Translations under genes and position numbers: made by a program
In this document: positions 20,146 through 29,100 of the stretch, piece by piece
How the letters are laid out: each line of letters starts with the position of its first letter
Numbering within the stretch: position 1 is the stretch's first letter
Notes under the pieces: model-generated
What the model saw: only the letters and a program-made list of their open reading frames with translations
Database searches by the model: none
Told to the model about the DNA's origin: nothing
Assembly: GCA_963828705.1 (NCBI GenBank)
Contig: CAWHGA010000034.1
Coordinates: forward strand, 1-64,000
Reading direction: 5' to 3'
Source of the DNA: CAWDJT01 sp963828705
GTDB lineage: Bacteria; Desulfobacterota; Syntrophobacteria; Syntrophobacterales; Syntrophobacteraceae
Length of the DNA stretch: 64,000 nucleotides

Positions 20146-21796
20146 TCAGATGCGACGCTTGACGCCAATGCCGGTCACCCACATCAGAAACACATCCGCC
20201 GAGAAAGATGTAGATCTCCGTTTCCCGGTCCTTCCAGGCATCCCGAGGAAGGCCCGCCTTGAGGCAGGTTTGCTCCAGGAAGGTGGTTCGATCCCAGCCC
20301 TGCTCGGTGGCCACCTGCGGCAGCAGCAAACCGCTGTAGCCACCTCGCCGCATGAGGATGCCGTGAGTGCCCACCTGGATCAGATTGACATCGCGAATCC
20401 GCTGCAGCGGAGTGAGCGCCGAGATTTCGATTTCCAGTTCCGGGAATTCCTTGGCGGTCACAGGCCGGAAACGCTGGTCCCGAAAGGCGGCGGCTTCGGC
20501 CATTTCGGCAACGGTTTCAGCAAGTGGTCTGGAACCCACAACATGGCCGATGCAACCGCGCAAGTTCGCCGTGTTTCTTGAGGGTCACAAAGGCGCCGCG
20601 GGGCTCCTTGAGCGTCCCGGTCAGGTCGCCCAGTTTAGGCGGGTTCTCGCCACGCAACCGCGCTTCGATGCTTTGCCGGGCAATCTGATGCAGCCGCTTT
20701 TTTTCAGCGGCAGTCAAGCCCTGATCCGTCCCGACTTTGGGAACGGCCGCCGCAGTTGCCGTCGGAGTCAGAGCCGGCGGCGCCTCCCGGACTTCTGACT
20801 GTCTCCGTCGCGGCCGCAGTCGGTGGCGTCTTCGAAACGGCAGGTCCCGCCACCAAGGCCGCCGCCATATAGCCCACGACGCGACTGCGATCCCCGGTGA
20901 CATCGCCGGAATTGGCGTAGTTCAGCACCTTTCCCGCGGTGGCACCGAGCTTTCGCGCCACCAGCATGGCGGTCACCATGGGACCGGCTCCGCAGGCTTC
21001 GCAGCGACTGGCGGCAACGCTTTGATGAAGTTCTTTCGGGTCCAGGGCGGCCACCTGATCCAGCACCACCTGATCCAGCGCTTTGGCCTTATCATAGGTG
21101 TGAAAATGGGACAGATCGGTGCTGGCCACCAGAAGCACCGATTTCCCGCGGATGCTCTCGGCTATGGTGTTGGCCAGCCGTTCACACGAGGCCCAGTCTT
21201 GTCCCCCATAACCAGTGGCACCAGGCGGATACCCGGTTGCACCACCTGCAGGAAGGGCAGCTGGATCTCCAGGGAATGCTCCTCGCCAAAAGCTTGCGAA
21301 ACATAACGGATGCGCTCGTCGCGGCGCTTAAGATCAGCTACCATAGTCGCGATCCAGCGCCATCGTCCCGAGCGGTGTTCGCATACCGCCCTGATCGTAG
21401 ATGGCCACGCCGGTAAACGTCGCATAGTGGCTGGGCGCGATCACCACCACGGTGGCAAACTTCTGCTGTCTGCAGAAGTTTGTAGGCATGAGCCGCCACC
21501 TGCCCGGAATACCGATAGCCGGCATGGGGGGCGATGAGCGCCACCAGCCGACCGCCAAGGTCTTTATCCGGTACCGCCGCCAAGTAGCGCTCCACATCTT
21601 GACGCAAGACCTTTTCGTCACCCGGATACCAGCTTCCGGCAAGAACGGATTCATGATCTTTCTCCGGTGAGTTGCGCTCCGATGCAATTCCCAGCCCTGG
21701 AACCAGGACTACAAGTGCCGCCAACCCAGTCATCAAGATGGTCGCCGGAAAGAGACCGCACATCCGTCCTACCATACCAGTTGCCCTGGTTCTCAT
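20146..21796 (-). CDS. amrB: Fused MEMO (AmrB) - AMMECR1 (AmrA) protein (frameshifted)
   Basis: One gene joins a MEMO-family dioxygenase-fold domain to an AMMECR1 domain, a fusion known within the AmmeMemoRadiSam system. The start at ATG 21796 follows GGGAGTG; residues 12-38 form a signal peptide or anchor. MEMO blocks: LAGSWYPGD, LIAPHAGYRYSGQVAAHAY, VVVIAPSHY, FGEEHSLEIQLPFLQ and LLVASTDLSHFHTYDKA, with the metal-site His/Asp. An Ala/Pro/Gly-rich linker (about 20760-20850) precedes AMMECR1 blocks LRGCIGH, FRDQRFRPVTAKEFPELEIE and GYSGLLLPQVATEQGW. Four or more frame breaks (about 21480, 21350, 21190, 20800, 20560, 20200). The radical SAM partner follows 72 bases later on the same strand. 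Confidence 0.82.
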
Positions 21797-22553
21797 GATT
21801 CACTCCCGGTAAGCAGGTTTGAACTGCACTACCCGCTGGGCCTTAGCGCAGAGGGCCCAACTACCCCGCGGTAATTGACTCGCTAAGGACTGTCCAAGAA
21901 CCACATTGCCACTCCACCGCGGCCGGCTCCATCACCCAATAGATCGTTCCACGGAATGGTCACGACCGCTCATCTCAGGGCCATAGGGCACCCCATTCAG
22001 GCGGCCGCCCGGCCACAGCCAAGACGCCTGATGCTGCCCATTTTTTGCCAAGCCCTTGACCGCTATTCTTTTAGATTCTATCAAATCGGGAAGTGTTACC
22101 AAATAAAAAGAGCCGATCGGGGGGCCATCCGATCGGCTCTTTTGAGGAGGAAAGAGATTTTCTGGTTGTCCTTGGTTATAGCAAGGACAATGCCAAACTC
22201 GAAAAATGCTGGGAAAACCTTACCAGATGAGCGTTCGCAGCCATACCTGGAATTCCCGCCACATTCCGGTTCCCGCCACGATGGCGCTATTCGCGCCCAC
22301 AATCACGCCATAATCACGCCAAATACAGCCAACGACTTCCTGGCCCCTACGAAAACCGACATCCTGAAACCGTTCGACGGCAGATGGCTGAGCCATGGAC
22401 TGTGTTCCCAGCGGCCTATTCTTGAGTACTGCGCTTCTTGCCAAAGCCATTTTGGGTCATTTTCGCAAACCGCAACGAATATAACGACAGCAAACATCCA
22501 GCCAAGATCCAGACCAGGGAGGTTAAATGAGTTCTCGGGAAGCGAACGAAATT
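21797..22553. other. Intergenic region without a recognised gene
   Basis: Apart from the terminator at 22106-22143, nothing could be assigned. A plus-strand frame of 237 codons (21956-22669) has low-complexity, polar composition and antisense overlap with the ACT gene. On the minus strand, 22220-22450 holds a short frame with a few family-like stretches (VGFRRGQEVVG) that I cannot identify; it would lie just before the terminator and might be an eroded gene. Confidence 0.4.
22106..22143. terminator. Strong bidirectional rho-independent terminator
   Basis: Perfect 15-bp inverted repeat AAAAGAGCCGATCGG / CCGATCGGCTCTTTT around an 8-base loop. The A and T runs allow termination in both directions. 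For minus-strand transcription it would end the metF/ACT locus. Confidence 0.85.
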
Positions 22554-23571
22554 CTAGGCGGGAATGTCGAAGGGGCCGTTCAACGCTTGCAGGGTACGGT
22601 CCAGATCGGCTTCCGGGACCACCACCGAAATGGAATGGATGGCACAACTCATGCCAAGCGGTGCGATAGCGGCAGTCCGCATGGCATTGACCAGGGTGTG
22701 GGTGATCCCGTGACGGTCGCCAAAATGCGGACCCACCAGGGAAAACAGGGCGGCAGGCTGGTGCCCTAAAATGCGGGCCATCGGCAGACGTCGCGCCAGG
22801 CTGTCCTGGATGTCAGCTCGAGCGCTCCTGCGCAAGGCAACAGGCCACCTGGATCATTGCCGACCCTGGCAGCCAAGGGAATGGCCACCAGGAAGGGCAG
22901 GCGCAGTCCCGCCGGTCAAGATCCTGAAACACCGCTCCCAGATCGCCCAGCCGGGATGCGGGAATCTCCAGGCGCCACAGGTCCAGGTCCGTTTCCTGAG
23001 CGACGTTGTAGACCTTGATGACCTGTTCTTCGTAGGAGCAGATGATCTCCTTCAGCACCTGTTCCCGTCCCTGATAGGCGGCATGCCAGTCGAACGGTGA
23101 AGGGTAGGCGGGAAAGGTGAAGGCCTCGAAACAGTCCGTCAATCACTCGCGTGGTGTCCGCCGCTGCGACCACTAACGTCATGGCCGCGGGCGAACTGGC
23201 CAACCCGTGGATCTCGATGCCGAGGCTCGCCAGCTGCCGCAGCAGATTCCCGGCCACCGCCGGCTTCTTATCATGGGGAAAGACGGCCAGGATGTTGACA
23301 TCTTCCTGCAGGTGGATGCGGTCGCTGCCGCCCAAGGAGCGCTTTGATCAGGAAGTAGGTATTGAAACCTTCAGCCCGCTCGACGCACAAGCGACACCGT
23401 CTCTTCGCCCTCCGCCGTTGCATCCATGGAAGTCAGATGGTTGAGGTTGATGCGGTTGGCGGCCAGGCGCGCGCAAATGTCGGGAAGGGCGCTCTCACCG
23501 GCCGTTCTCGCCGTGATTAGATGCGAGCGCCCTTCCGCGATTTTGATCCCTCCCAATCGGATCTTGTCCAT
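22554..23571 (-). CDS. ACT-domain protein (frameshifted)
   Basis: A protein of about 338 residues with several ACT-like ligand-binding modules, known as small-molecule (often amino-acid) sensors. Module 1 from 23571: MDKIRLGGIKIAEGRSHLIT, then ICARLAANRINLNHLTSMDA. Module 2: NILAVFPHDKKPAVAGNLLR, SLGIEIHGLASSPAAMTLVV. A divergent middle part (EAFTFPAYPSPFDWHAAYQG; ICSYEEQVIKVYNVAQETDL) precedes a last ACT-like block with VGPHFGDRHGITHTLVNAM and MSCAIHSISVVVPEADLDRT. Frame breaks near 23370, 23130 and 22830. It follows the CheY-like gene by 15 bases at the end of the metF-hdrA locus, so it could sense a C1 or amino-acid metabolite for that system; this is inference only. Confidence 0.65.
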
Positions 23572-23586
23572 GGAGCCTGCCCACCA

Positions 23587-23970
23587 TTAGGAGAATAGCC
23601 GTTCGATGGCATTGACCAGGGTGACCGTGTCCACCGGCTTGGGAATGTAGTCATCGGCCTCGGTCGCCATGCCGTCGGCGTGGGTATAGGTGGTGGTCGG
23701 CACCGCTTCGCCCACGGCGGTCAGCAGGATCACCGGAATATCACGGGTCGCCGCATCCTTCTTGAGTTCCGCACACAGGGTGTAGCCGTCTTTGCGCGGC
23801 ATCATCACGTCGAGCACCACCAAATCCGGGCGGCGTTTCTTGATGGCTTCATCGCCTTCGATGCCATCATAGGCCTTGCCCACTTCGTAGCCCTTGCTCT
23901 CCAGCATCATGCCGACGGTTTCCACCATGTCCGGATCGTCATCCACAATGAGCACATATTTCTTGGCCAT
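23587..23970 (-). CDS. Single-domain CheY-like response regulator
   Basis: Intact 127-residue receiver without an output domain. The acidic pocket (VLIVDDDPDM), phospho-acceptor Asp (LVVLDVMMPRKDGY), switch Thr (VILLTAVGE) and conserved Lys (YIPKPVD) are all present, so phosphotransfer should work. An insert near residues 90-100 (VPTTTYTHADGMATEADDY) is longer than in CheY. The gene sits between metF and the ACT gene; the start follows GGAGGTATGACTC. With no adjacent kinase the input is unknown; a protein-protein output is likely. Confidence 0.9.
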   Translation of the reverse strand: MAKKYVLIVDDDPDMVETVGMMLESKGYEVGKAYDGIEGDEAIKKRRPDLVVLDVMMPRKDGYTLCAELKKDAATRDIPVILLTAVGEAVPTTTYTHADGMATEADDYIPKPVDTVTLVNAIERLFS

Positions 23971-24036
23971 GAGTCATACCTCCTCTGTGAGCCAATCAGG
24001 TTGATGAACTGTTCACTTTTTCCCGTCTCCAGACCG

Positions 24037-24054
24037 ATGACCGCAGTCGGTCAT
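24037..24054. terminator. Small hairpin after metF
   Basis: ATGACCG / CGGTCAT form a perfect 7-bp stem with a four-base loop, 22 bases past the metF stop. There is no U-run, so it may be an attenuating or mRNA-stabilising hairpin between metF and the receiver gene rather than a full terminator. Confidence 0.4.
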
Positions 24055-24075
24055 TGCTTCTCTTACACGTTGGTG

Positions 24076-25011
24076 TCAGTTTACGCCAGGACGCGGAAAA
24101 AGCCCAGCCCGTTCCACAATTTCCGGTACCTTTTCCTCCCATTCGATGGCCATGATGTGAAACCCCCGAATGCCTTCAACCTGCCTCAGTTCCTCGATCT
24201 GCTCCAGCAGGATCTGGATGCCTTCTTCCGCCTGTTTCTCTTTGGGAACTCCAGCCAGGCGCTTGATGATCTCATCGGGCACGTCGATCCCCGGTACGCG
24301 GTTCTTCATGTATTTGGCCATGCCGACATTCTTCATGGGGGTGAGCCCGGCAAGGATCGCCACCTGCTCATGGAGTCCCATATCGCACACGCCCTGCATC
24401 CACAGTTTGAACTTGTCCATGTTGTAGATGCACTGGGTCTGGATGAACTGCACCCCAGCGGCCACCTTTTTGGCCAGGCGCAGCACCCGGATTTCGAACG
24501 GGTCGGCAAACGGGTTTTCGGCCGCGCCGATGAACATCTGCGGGCGCCCTTCGTGCATTTCGAAACCGCTCAGCAGCCGGCCGTCGTCGCGCATCAGCTT
24601 GACCGTCTGGATGAGCCGAGTCGAATCCATGTCGAAGACGTTGGCACTGCTGGGATGGTCGCCAAAGCGCTGATGGTCGCCGGTCAGACACAGCACGTTG
24701 TTGATGCCGAAGGACGTCGCCCCCAGCAGGTCGCTCTGAAGGGCGATACGGTTGCGGTCGCGGGTGACCATCTGCAGCACCGGTTCGAGGCCCATGAGCT
24801 TCAGTCGGATGCAGGCCGCCAGACTGCACTGGCGCACCACCGCGGTCTGGTTGTCGGTGACATTGATGGCGTCCACGTGATTGCGGATCAGGTTGGCCTT
24901 GTGTTCCACCACGTCGGAACGGCCATCGCGCGGCGGACCGCATTCGGACGTGACCGCCAGGTGCCCGGCGGCCAGGATCTTTTCCAGTTTGCTGGGCGTC
25001 GTCGTGTTCAT
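24076..25011 (-). CDS. metF: 5,10-Methylenetetrahydrofolate reductase
   Basis: Intact 311-residue TIM-barrel flavoprotein of the MetF family, reducing methylene-H4folate to methyl-H4folate (or the reverse) in the C1/Wood-Ljungdahl pathway. Family blocks: LAVTSECGPPRDG, VDAINVTDNQTAVVR, LEPVLQMVTRDRNRIALQSD, NNVLCLTGDHQRFGDHPS and the barrel segment VQFIQTQCIYNMDKFKLWM. Its ATG at 25011 overlaps the metV stop (ATGA), so the two are translationally coupled, as for MetFV pairs of acetogens such as Moorella. The upstream hdrA/mvhD genes suggest that electrons come from an Hdr-type module rather than free NADH. Start is unambiguous. Confidence 0.92.
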   Translation of the reverse strand: MNTTTPSKLEKILAAGHLAVTSECGPPRDGRSDVVEHKANLIRNHVDAINVTDNQTAVVRQCSLAACIRLKLMGLEPVLQMVTRDRNRIALQSDLLGATSFGINNVLCLTGDHQRFGDHPSSANVFDMDSTRLIQTVKLMRDDGRLLSGFEMHEGRPQMFIGAAENPFADPFEIRVLRLAKKVAAGVQFIQTQCIYNMDKFKLWMQGVCDMGLHEQVAILAGLTPMKNVGMAKYMKNRVPGIDVPDEIIKRLAGVPKEKQAEEGIQILLEQIEELRQVEGIRGFHIMAIEWEEKVPEIVERAGLFPRPGVN

Positions 25012-25688
25012 TGCCGGGAATCCTCCTTGATGATTTCACGCGGTCCACCGTCACGGCTCAGGGTCCAATCCTTGTCTACCGACGGATAGCGAAAACTCTC
25101 CAACTGCCCCAACTTCTTGAGTCGTTCAAAGATCAGATGCCAGCCGCAGGCGACGTCATGACCCACCAGGATGCTGATTTCGCACTTGCCGTTCTCGGAA
25201 CCCCCACACGGACCGTTGAGCATCCGTTTGGCGCAGCGGGCGATGGGGCAGATGCCGCCGGTGCTGGACAGAATGCACTGACCACAGGCCTGGCAGCGTT
25301 CGGTCCAGTACCCCTGTTCCTCGTTCACCCCAATGAAGCAGGTGTCCACCCCGGGCAAAACCGGCTTGGTGTCGTACATCTCGGCCATAAACTGCACGCC
25401 GGCGCCGCACGCCAGGGACACCACGACATCGTAACGGTCGATGCGGTCCTGGAGTTCCTGCAGATACTCCTTGTCGCACTGGCGGGTGAGGCTGGTTTCG
25501 TCGATCTCCTTGCGCACCCCTTCCTTGGTGAAGTACATGCGCAAGGCCGATGCCAGCAGCTCGACCTCCTTGATGCCGCCCGCTTCGCACACGGTGACGC
25601 AGCCGTTGCAGCCGGCAATGAGGACCTTTTCGAATTCTTGGAGTTCGTTGATGATTTCCCCTATGGGTTTGGGTTTTGCCTTGATCAT
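25008..25688 (-). CDS. metV: MetV, zinc/Fe-S C-terminal-type MTHFR partner
   Basis: A 226-residue MetV-type protein (methylenetetrahydrofolate reductase C-terminal family), the Fe-S/zinc partner of MetF. Cysteine blocks: VLIAGCNGCVTVCEAGG, LTRQCDKEYL, VVVSLACGAGVQF, the C-terminal ferredoxin-like CQACGQCILSSTGGICPIARC and LNGPCGGSENGKCEI. I start at ATG 25688, preceded by a strong GGAGGAGGTGGCC site. The same frame continues upstream through a G-run into MvhD, giving an apparent fusion, but the ribosome site argues for a separate gene. It links MetF to MvhD/HdrA in known MetFV-HdrABC-MvhD complexes. Confidence 0.88.
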   Translation of the reverse strand: MIKAKPKPIGEIINELQEFEKVLIAGCNGCVTVCEAGGIKEVELLASALRMYFTKEGVRKEIDETSLTRQCDKEYLQELQDRIDRYDVVVSLACGAGVQFMAEMYDTKPVLPGVDTCFIGVNEEQGYWTERCQACGQCILSSTGGICPIARCAKRMLNGPCGGSENGKCEISILVGHDVACGWHLIFERLKKLGQLESFRYPSVDKDWTLSRDGGPREIIKEDSRQ

Positions 25689-25740
25689 GCGGCCACCTCC
25701 TCCACACTTGTGTGAGCCTGCGGTCCCGCGCCCCGTCGGA

Positions 25741-26162
25741 CTACCCGTGGTTGCCCCCCCTCGCGGAAACGGTCCCAGTTCTCGAATTTTTTCAGTCATC
25801 TCCCGGGCGATCTCGGCAAAGCGCGGCCCCATACCGGCGGACAGGTTGTACATGACCACCCGGTCCGGCTCGATCCCGATCTCTCCCAACAGCCGTCGGA
25901 CATAGGCCACTCGCTTCTTGGCCCGCAGATTGCCCGACTGATAATGACAGTCACCTTCCAGACAGCCGGCTACCATCACCCCGTCAGCACCTTCTTCCAG
26001 GGACTTCAGCAGGTGGATGCCGGCCACCCTCCCGCTGCAAGGCACTTTGATGATGCGCACATTCGTGGGGTAGTTCAAACGCATGGAACCTGCCAGGTCC
26101 GCTGCGGAATACGCTCAGTAGTTGCAGCAGAAGGCTATGATCGTCGGTTCAAAAGGTTGCAT
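25741..26162 (-). CDS. mvhD: MvhD-type electron-transfer subunit with in-frame UGA (probable selenocysteine)
   Basis: The delta subunit of methyl-viologen-reducing hydrogenase type, a [2Fe-2S] protein that feeds electrons to HdrA. The true start is ATG 26162, after GAGGAG, giving MQPFEPTIIAFCCNY, a TGA at 26115-26117 (residue 16), then AYSAADLAGSMRLNYPTNVR. This matches the MvhD N-terminus CCN[YW]C-Y-ADLAG with UGA in place of Cys, and selenocysteine is known at this site in other MvhD/VhuD proteins. Further Cys: VKVPCSGRV-like IIKVPCSGRV and VAGCLEGDCHYQ. The end is uncertain: shortening the seven-G run at 25754-25760 by one base gives a stop at 25741-25743; as written, the frame continues into metV. 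It starts 28 bases after the hdrA stop. Confidence 0.85.
26081..26105 (-). promoter_or_regulatory. Putative bacterial SECIS hairpin after the mvhD UGA
   Basis: Nine bases after the UGA, GCA pairs with TGC and, inside a small internal loop, GGACCT pairs with AGGTTCC (one bulged U) around a GGC loop. A hairpin with GG in the apical loop and a bulged U, about 20 bases beyond the UGA, is what SelB needs in bacteria. Predicted by eye only. Confidence 0.55.
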
Positions 26163-26189
26163 GGAATGACTCCTCGCTGAGAAATGGGC

Positions 26190-29100
26190 CTATCGGCCAA
26201 ACAACGCCGCCACTTTCGCCATGATCTGGTCATCATCGTAGTGACCCAGATGGATCGCCTTGGCCGGACATTCCGAGACACAGATGCCGCACCCCTGGCA
26301 CAACGCTTCGTTGATTTCCGACACATTGTCCCGATTGATCTGCGGTATTCCATACGGGCAGCGGCGCACACACACCAGACAGGCCGCACAGAGACTGGGC
26401 TCCACTCGCGACACCACACCACCAATGGTCATATCGCGAGCCGACAGGAAGGTGGCGGCGCGTGAGGCCGCCGCCAACGCCTGGGAGATGCTTTCGCTGA
26501 TGAGCTTGGGACCATGGGCCGTGCCGCATAGGTAGATGCCTTCAGAGGAAAAATCCACGGGGCGCAGCTTGGCATGGGCTTCGATGAAAAAGCCTTCGGC
26601 GTTGCGCGGCACCTTGAGAAAGGACGCCAATTCCTCGGTCTCATTGGCCATGGTGGCGGCACTGAGCACCAGGGCATCGACGTTCATTCGAATCGGACGC
26701 TGCAGCACGTGGTCCTTGAAAGTGACCTGGAGATGATCCCCGTTGATATCCACCTGGGGCGGTTCCTGGGCACTGAAGCGGCAGAACATCACGCCCCGGC
26801 TGCGGGCTTCCTTGTAATAATCCTCCAGCATCCCGTACATGCGCATGTCGCGGTAGAGCACGAACACTTCCATGTCGGGGTTGAGTTCCTTGAGTTCCAG
26901 GGCATGTTTCACCGCCCCCTGACAGCAGATCCGGCTGCAGTTGGGGTTTTCGTCATTGCGGGAACCCACGCACTGGATCATCACCACCCGTTGCCAGCGA
27001 GCCGCATCGCGGGAGCGGTCATGGAGCATCCGGCCCAGTTCCAACTGGGTCATGATCCGGGAATCGTCCCCGTAGAGAAACTCCTTGGGCTGGTATTCGT
27101 GCGCCCCGGTGGCCACGATGGTGACCCCGTGGTCGATGGTGCGCTGATACATACCCGGGCCCACCAGGACTTCGGTGGTGAAATTGCCTTTGTAGCCGGT
27201 AAATCCAACCACCAGCGCCTCGCTAAGCACCTGAACGCGCTCATGGGCGTTCACCTCTTTGATCAGGGCATCCAGATAGCTCTGCACATCCAGCCCATCA
27301 ATGGTATGCGGCACTCGGCGCGCCATGCCGCCCAGTTCCCGATCCTTTTCCACGAGCACCGCTTCAAATCCCTGGCGGGCCAGACTGAGAGCGGCATTCA
27401 TGCCCGCCACCCCGCCGCCGATCACCAGGGCTCGCTGATTGATTTCCAGCGGCCGTTCGACCAGCGGCTTGAGCAGCGATGCCCGCGCCACCGCCATGCG
27501 CACCAGGTCCTTGGCTTTGGCCGTGGCCCTGACCGGGTCCTTCTGATGCACCCAGGAATCCTGGTCGCGGATGTTGGCCATTTCAAACAGGTACTTGTTG
27601 AGACCGACCGACCGCATGGTATCCTGGAAGAGCTGCTCATGGGTGCGCGGCGAACAGGCCGCCACCACCACGCGGTTGAGGCGCTCCTCCTCGATGATTT
27701 GTTTGAGCTTCACCTGGGTATCCTGAGAACAGGTGAAGAGATTGTCGCTGGTGTAGACTACGTGCGGCAGCGAAGCCGCGTAGCGGGTCACCTCCTTGAC
27801 ATCCACCACCGATGCGATGTTGATCCCGCAGTTGCAGACAAACACCCCCACCCGCGGCTCCTCGTCGGTCACGTCCCGTTCCGCGGGTAGAGGATGCTCC
27901 TGGATCTGGGTGCCGCGCGCCGCGGCCAGGTCGATGGCAGCCGCACACGCTGCGGCACTGGCTTCCGTGACCGCAGCCGGAATGTCTTTGGGTCCCTGGA
28001 ACAGTCCGCAGGTATAGACCCCGGACCGCGAGGTGCTCACCGGCGCAAACCCGTCGGTCCTGGCAAAGTTGTAATGGTTCGTATCGATCCCCAGATTCTT
28101 GGCCAGGGACACCGTCGCCGGATCCACCTGCAAACCCACCGACAGCACCACCAGATCGAAATCTTCCCCACGGATGACACCGTCTTCGGTGGCGTATTCG
28201 AGACGCACCTGGTTGGGATCCTCTTCAACGGGGCTGAGGCTGTGGATGCGGGAGCGGACAAAGCGCACCCCGAATTCATCGCGAGCACGGTTGTAATACT
28301 TTTCGAAGTCCTTGCCGTAGCTGCGAATGTCCATGAAGAAGATGGCGGTATCGAGCGGGGCGGCACTGTGTTCCTTGGCCACGATCGCTTCCTTGATGGC
28401 GTACATGCAGCACACCCCGGAGCAGTAGCCATTGCCGCCGTGCTGGATATCACGCGATCCCACACATTGGAGCCAGGCGATCTTCTTGGGTTCCTGATGA
28501 TCCGACGGCCGGACCATATGCCCCATGAACGGCCCGGAAGCACTGAGGATGCGTTCGAATTCCAGGGCCGTGACCACATTGGGGTGCTGGCCGTAAAGAT
28601 AGGTATCGATGATGCTGGGATCGAAGGTCTTGGCACCGGGAGCGAGAATCACCGAACCCACGTCCAGGGCGATTTCCTTGACCTCCATGGTGTGATCAAC
28701 CGCACCGGCCTTACAGGCCGCCACACACTGCAGACACTCGCAGCAGGCCATGCAGTTGAGGCATCGTGGCGGCTTCGGCCCTGGCCTGTTCTTCCGTGAG
28801 GCCTTGCTCCACCTCGGCAAAATCGACCACTCTCTGCGGCCACCGGCAGGTGGCTCAGGTGAGCCCGCGCCTGGGGTTCGAGGTCTTCCGGGATCGGCAC
28901 GAAGTCTTCCTGCGGCAGCTCCACGCGCTGGCGCCCGGCGCGCAGGTCCTCACCCCGAAGGTATCGCGAAATGGAGATGGCCGCTTCCTTGCCGTGAGCG
29001 ATGGCGCCGATGGCCACCCACGGACCGGATTGGGCGTCACCGCCGGCAAATACCCCGTCGCGGCTGGTGGCAAAGGTCACCTCGTCGACCTCGATGGTTC

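Noticed and set aside
21956..22669. 237-codon plus-strand open frame
   Set aside because: Passes through the terminator hairpin and the ACT gene antisense, with no ribosome site or recognisable domain.
23680..25089. 469-codon plus-strand open frame
   Set aside because: Antisense to metF and the receiver gene; composition (His/Gln/Val-rich) is typical of a shadow.
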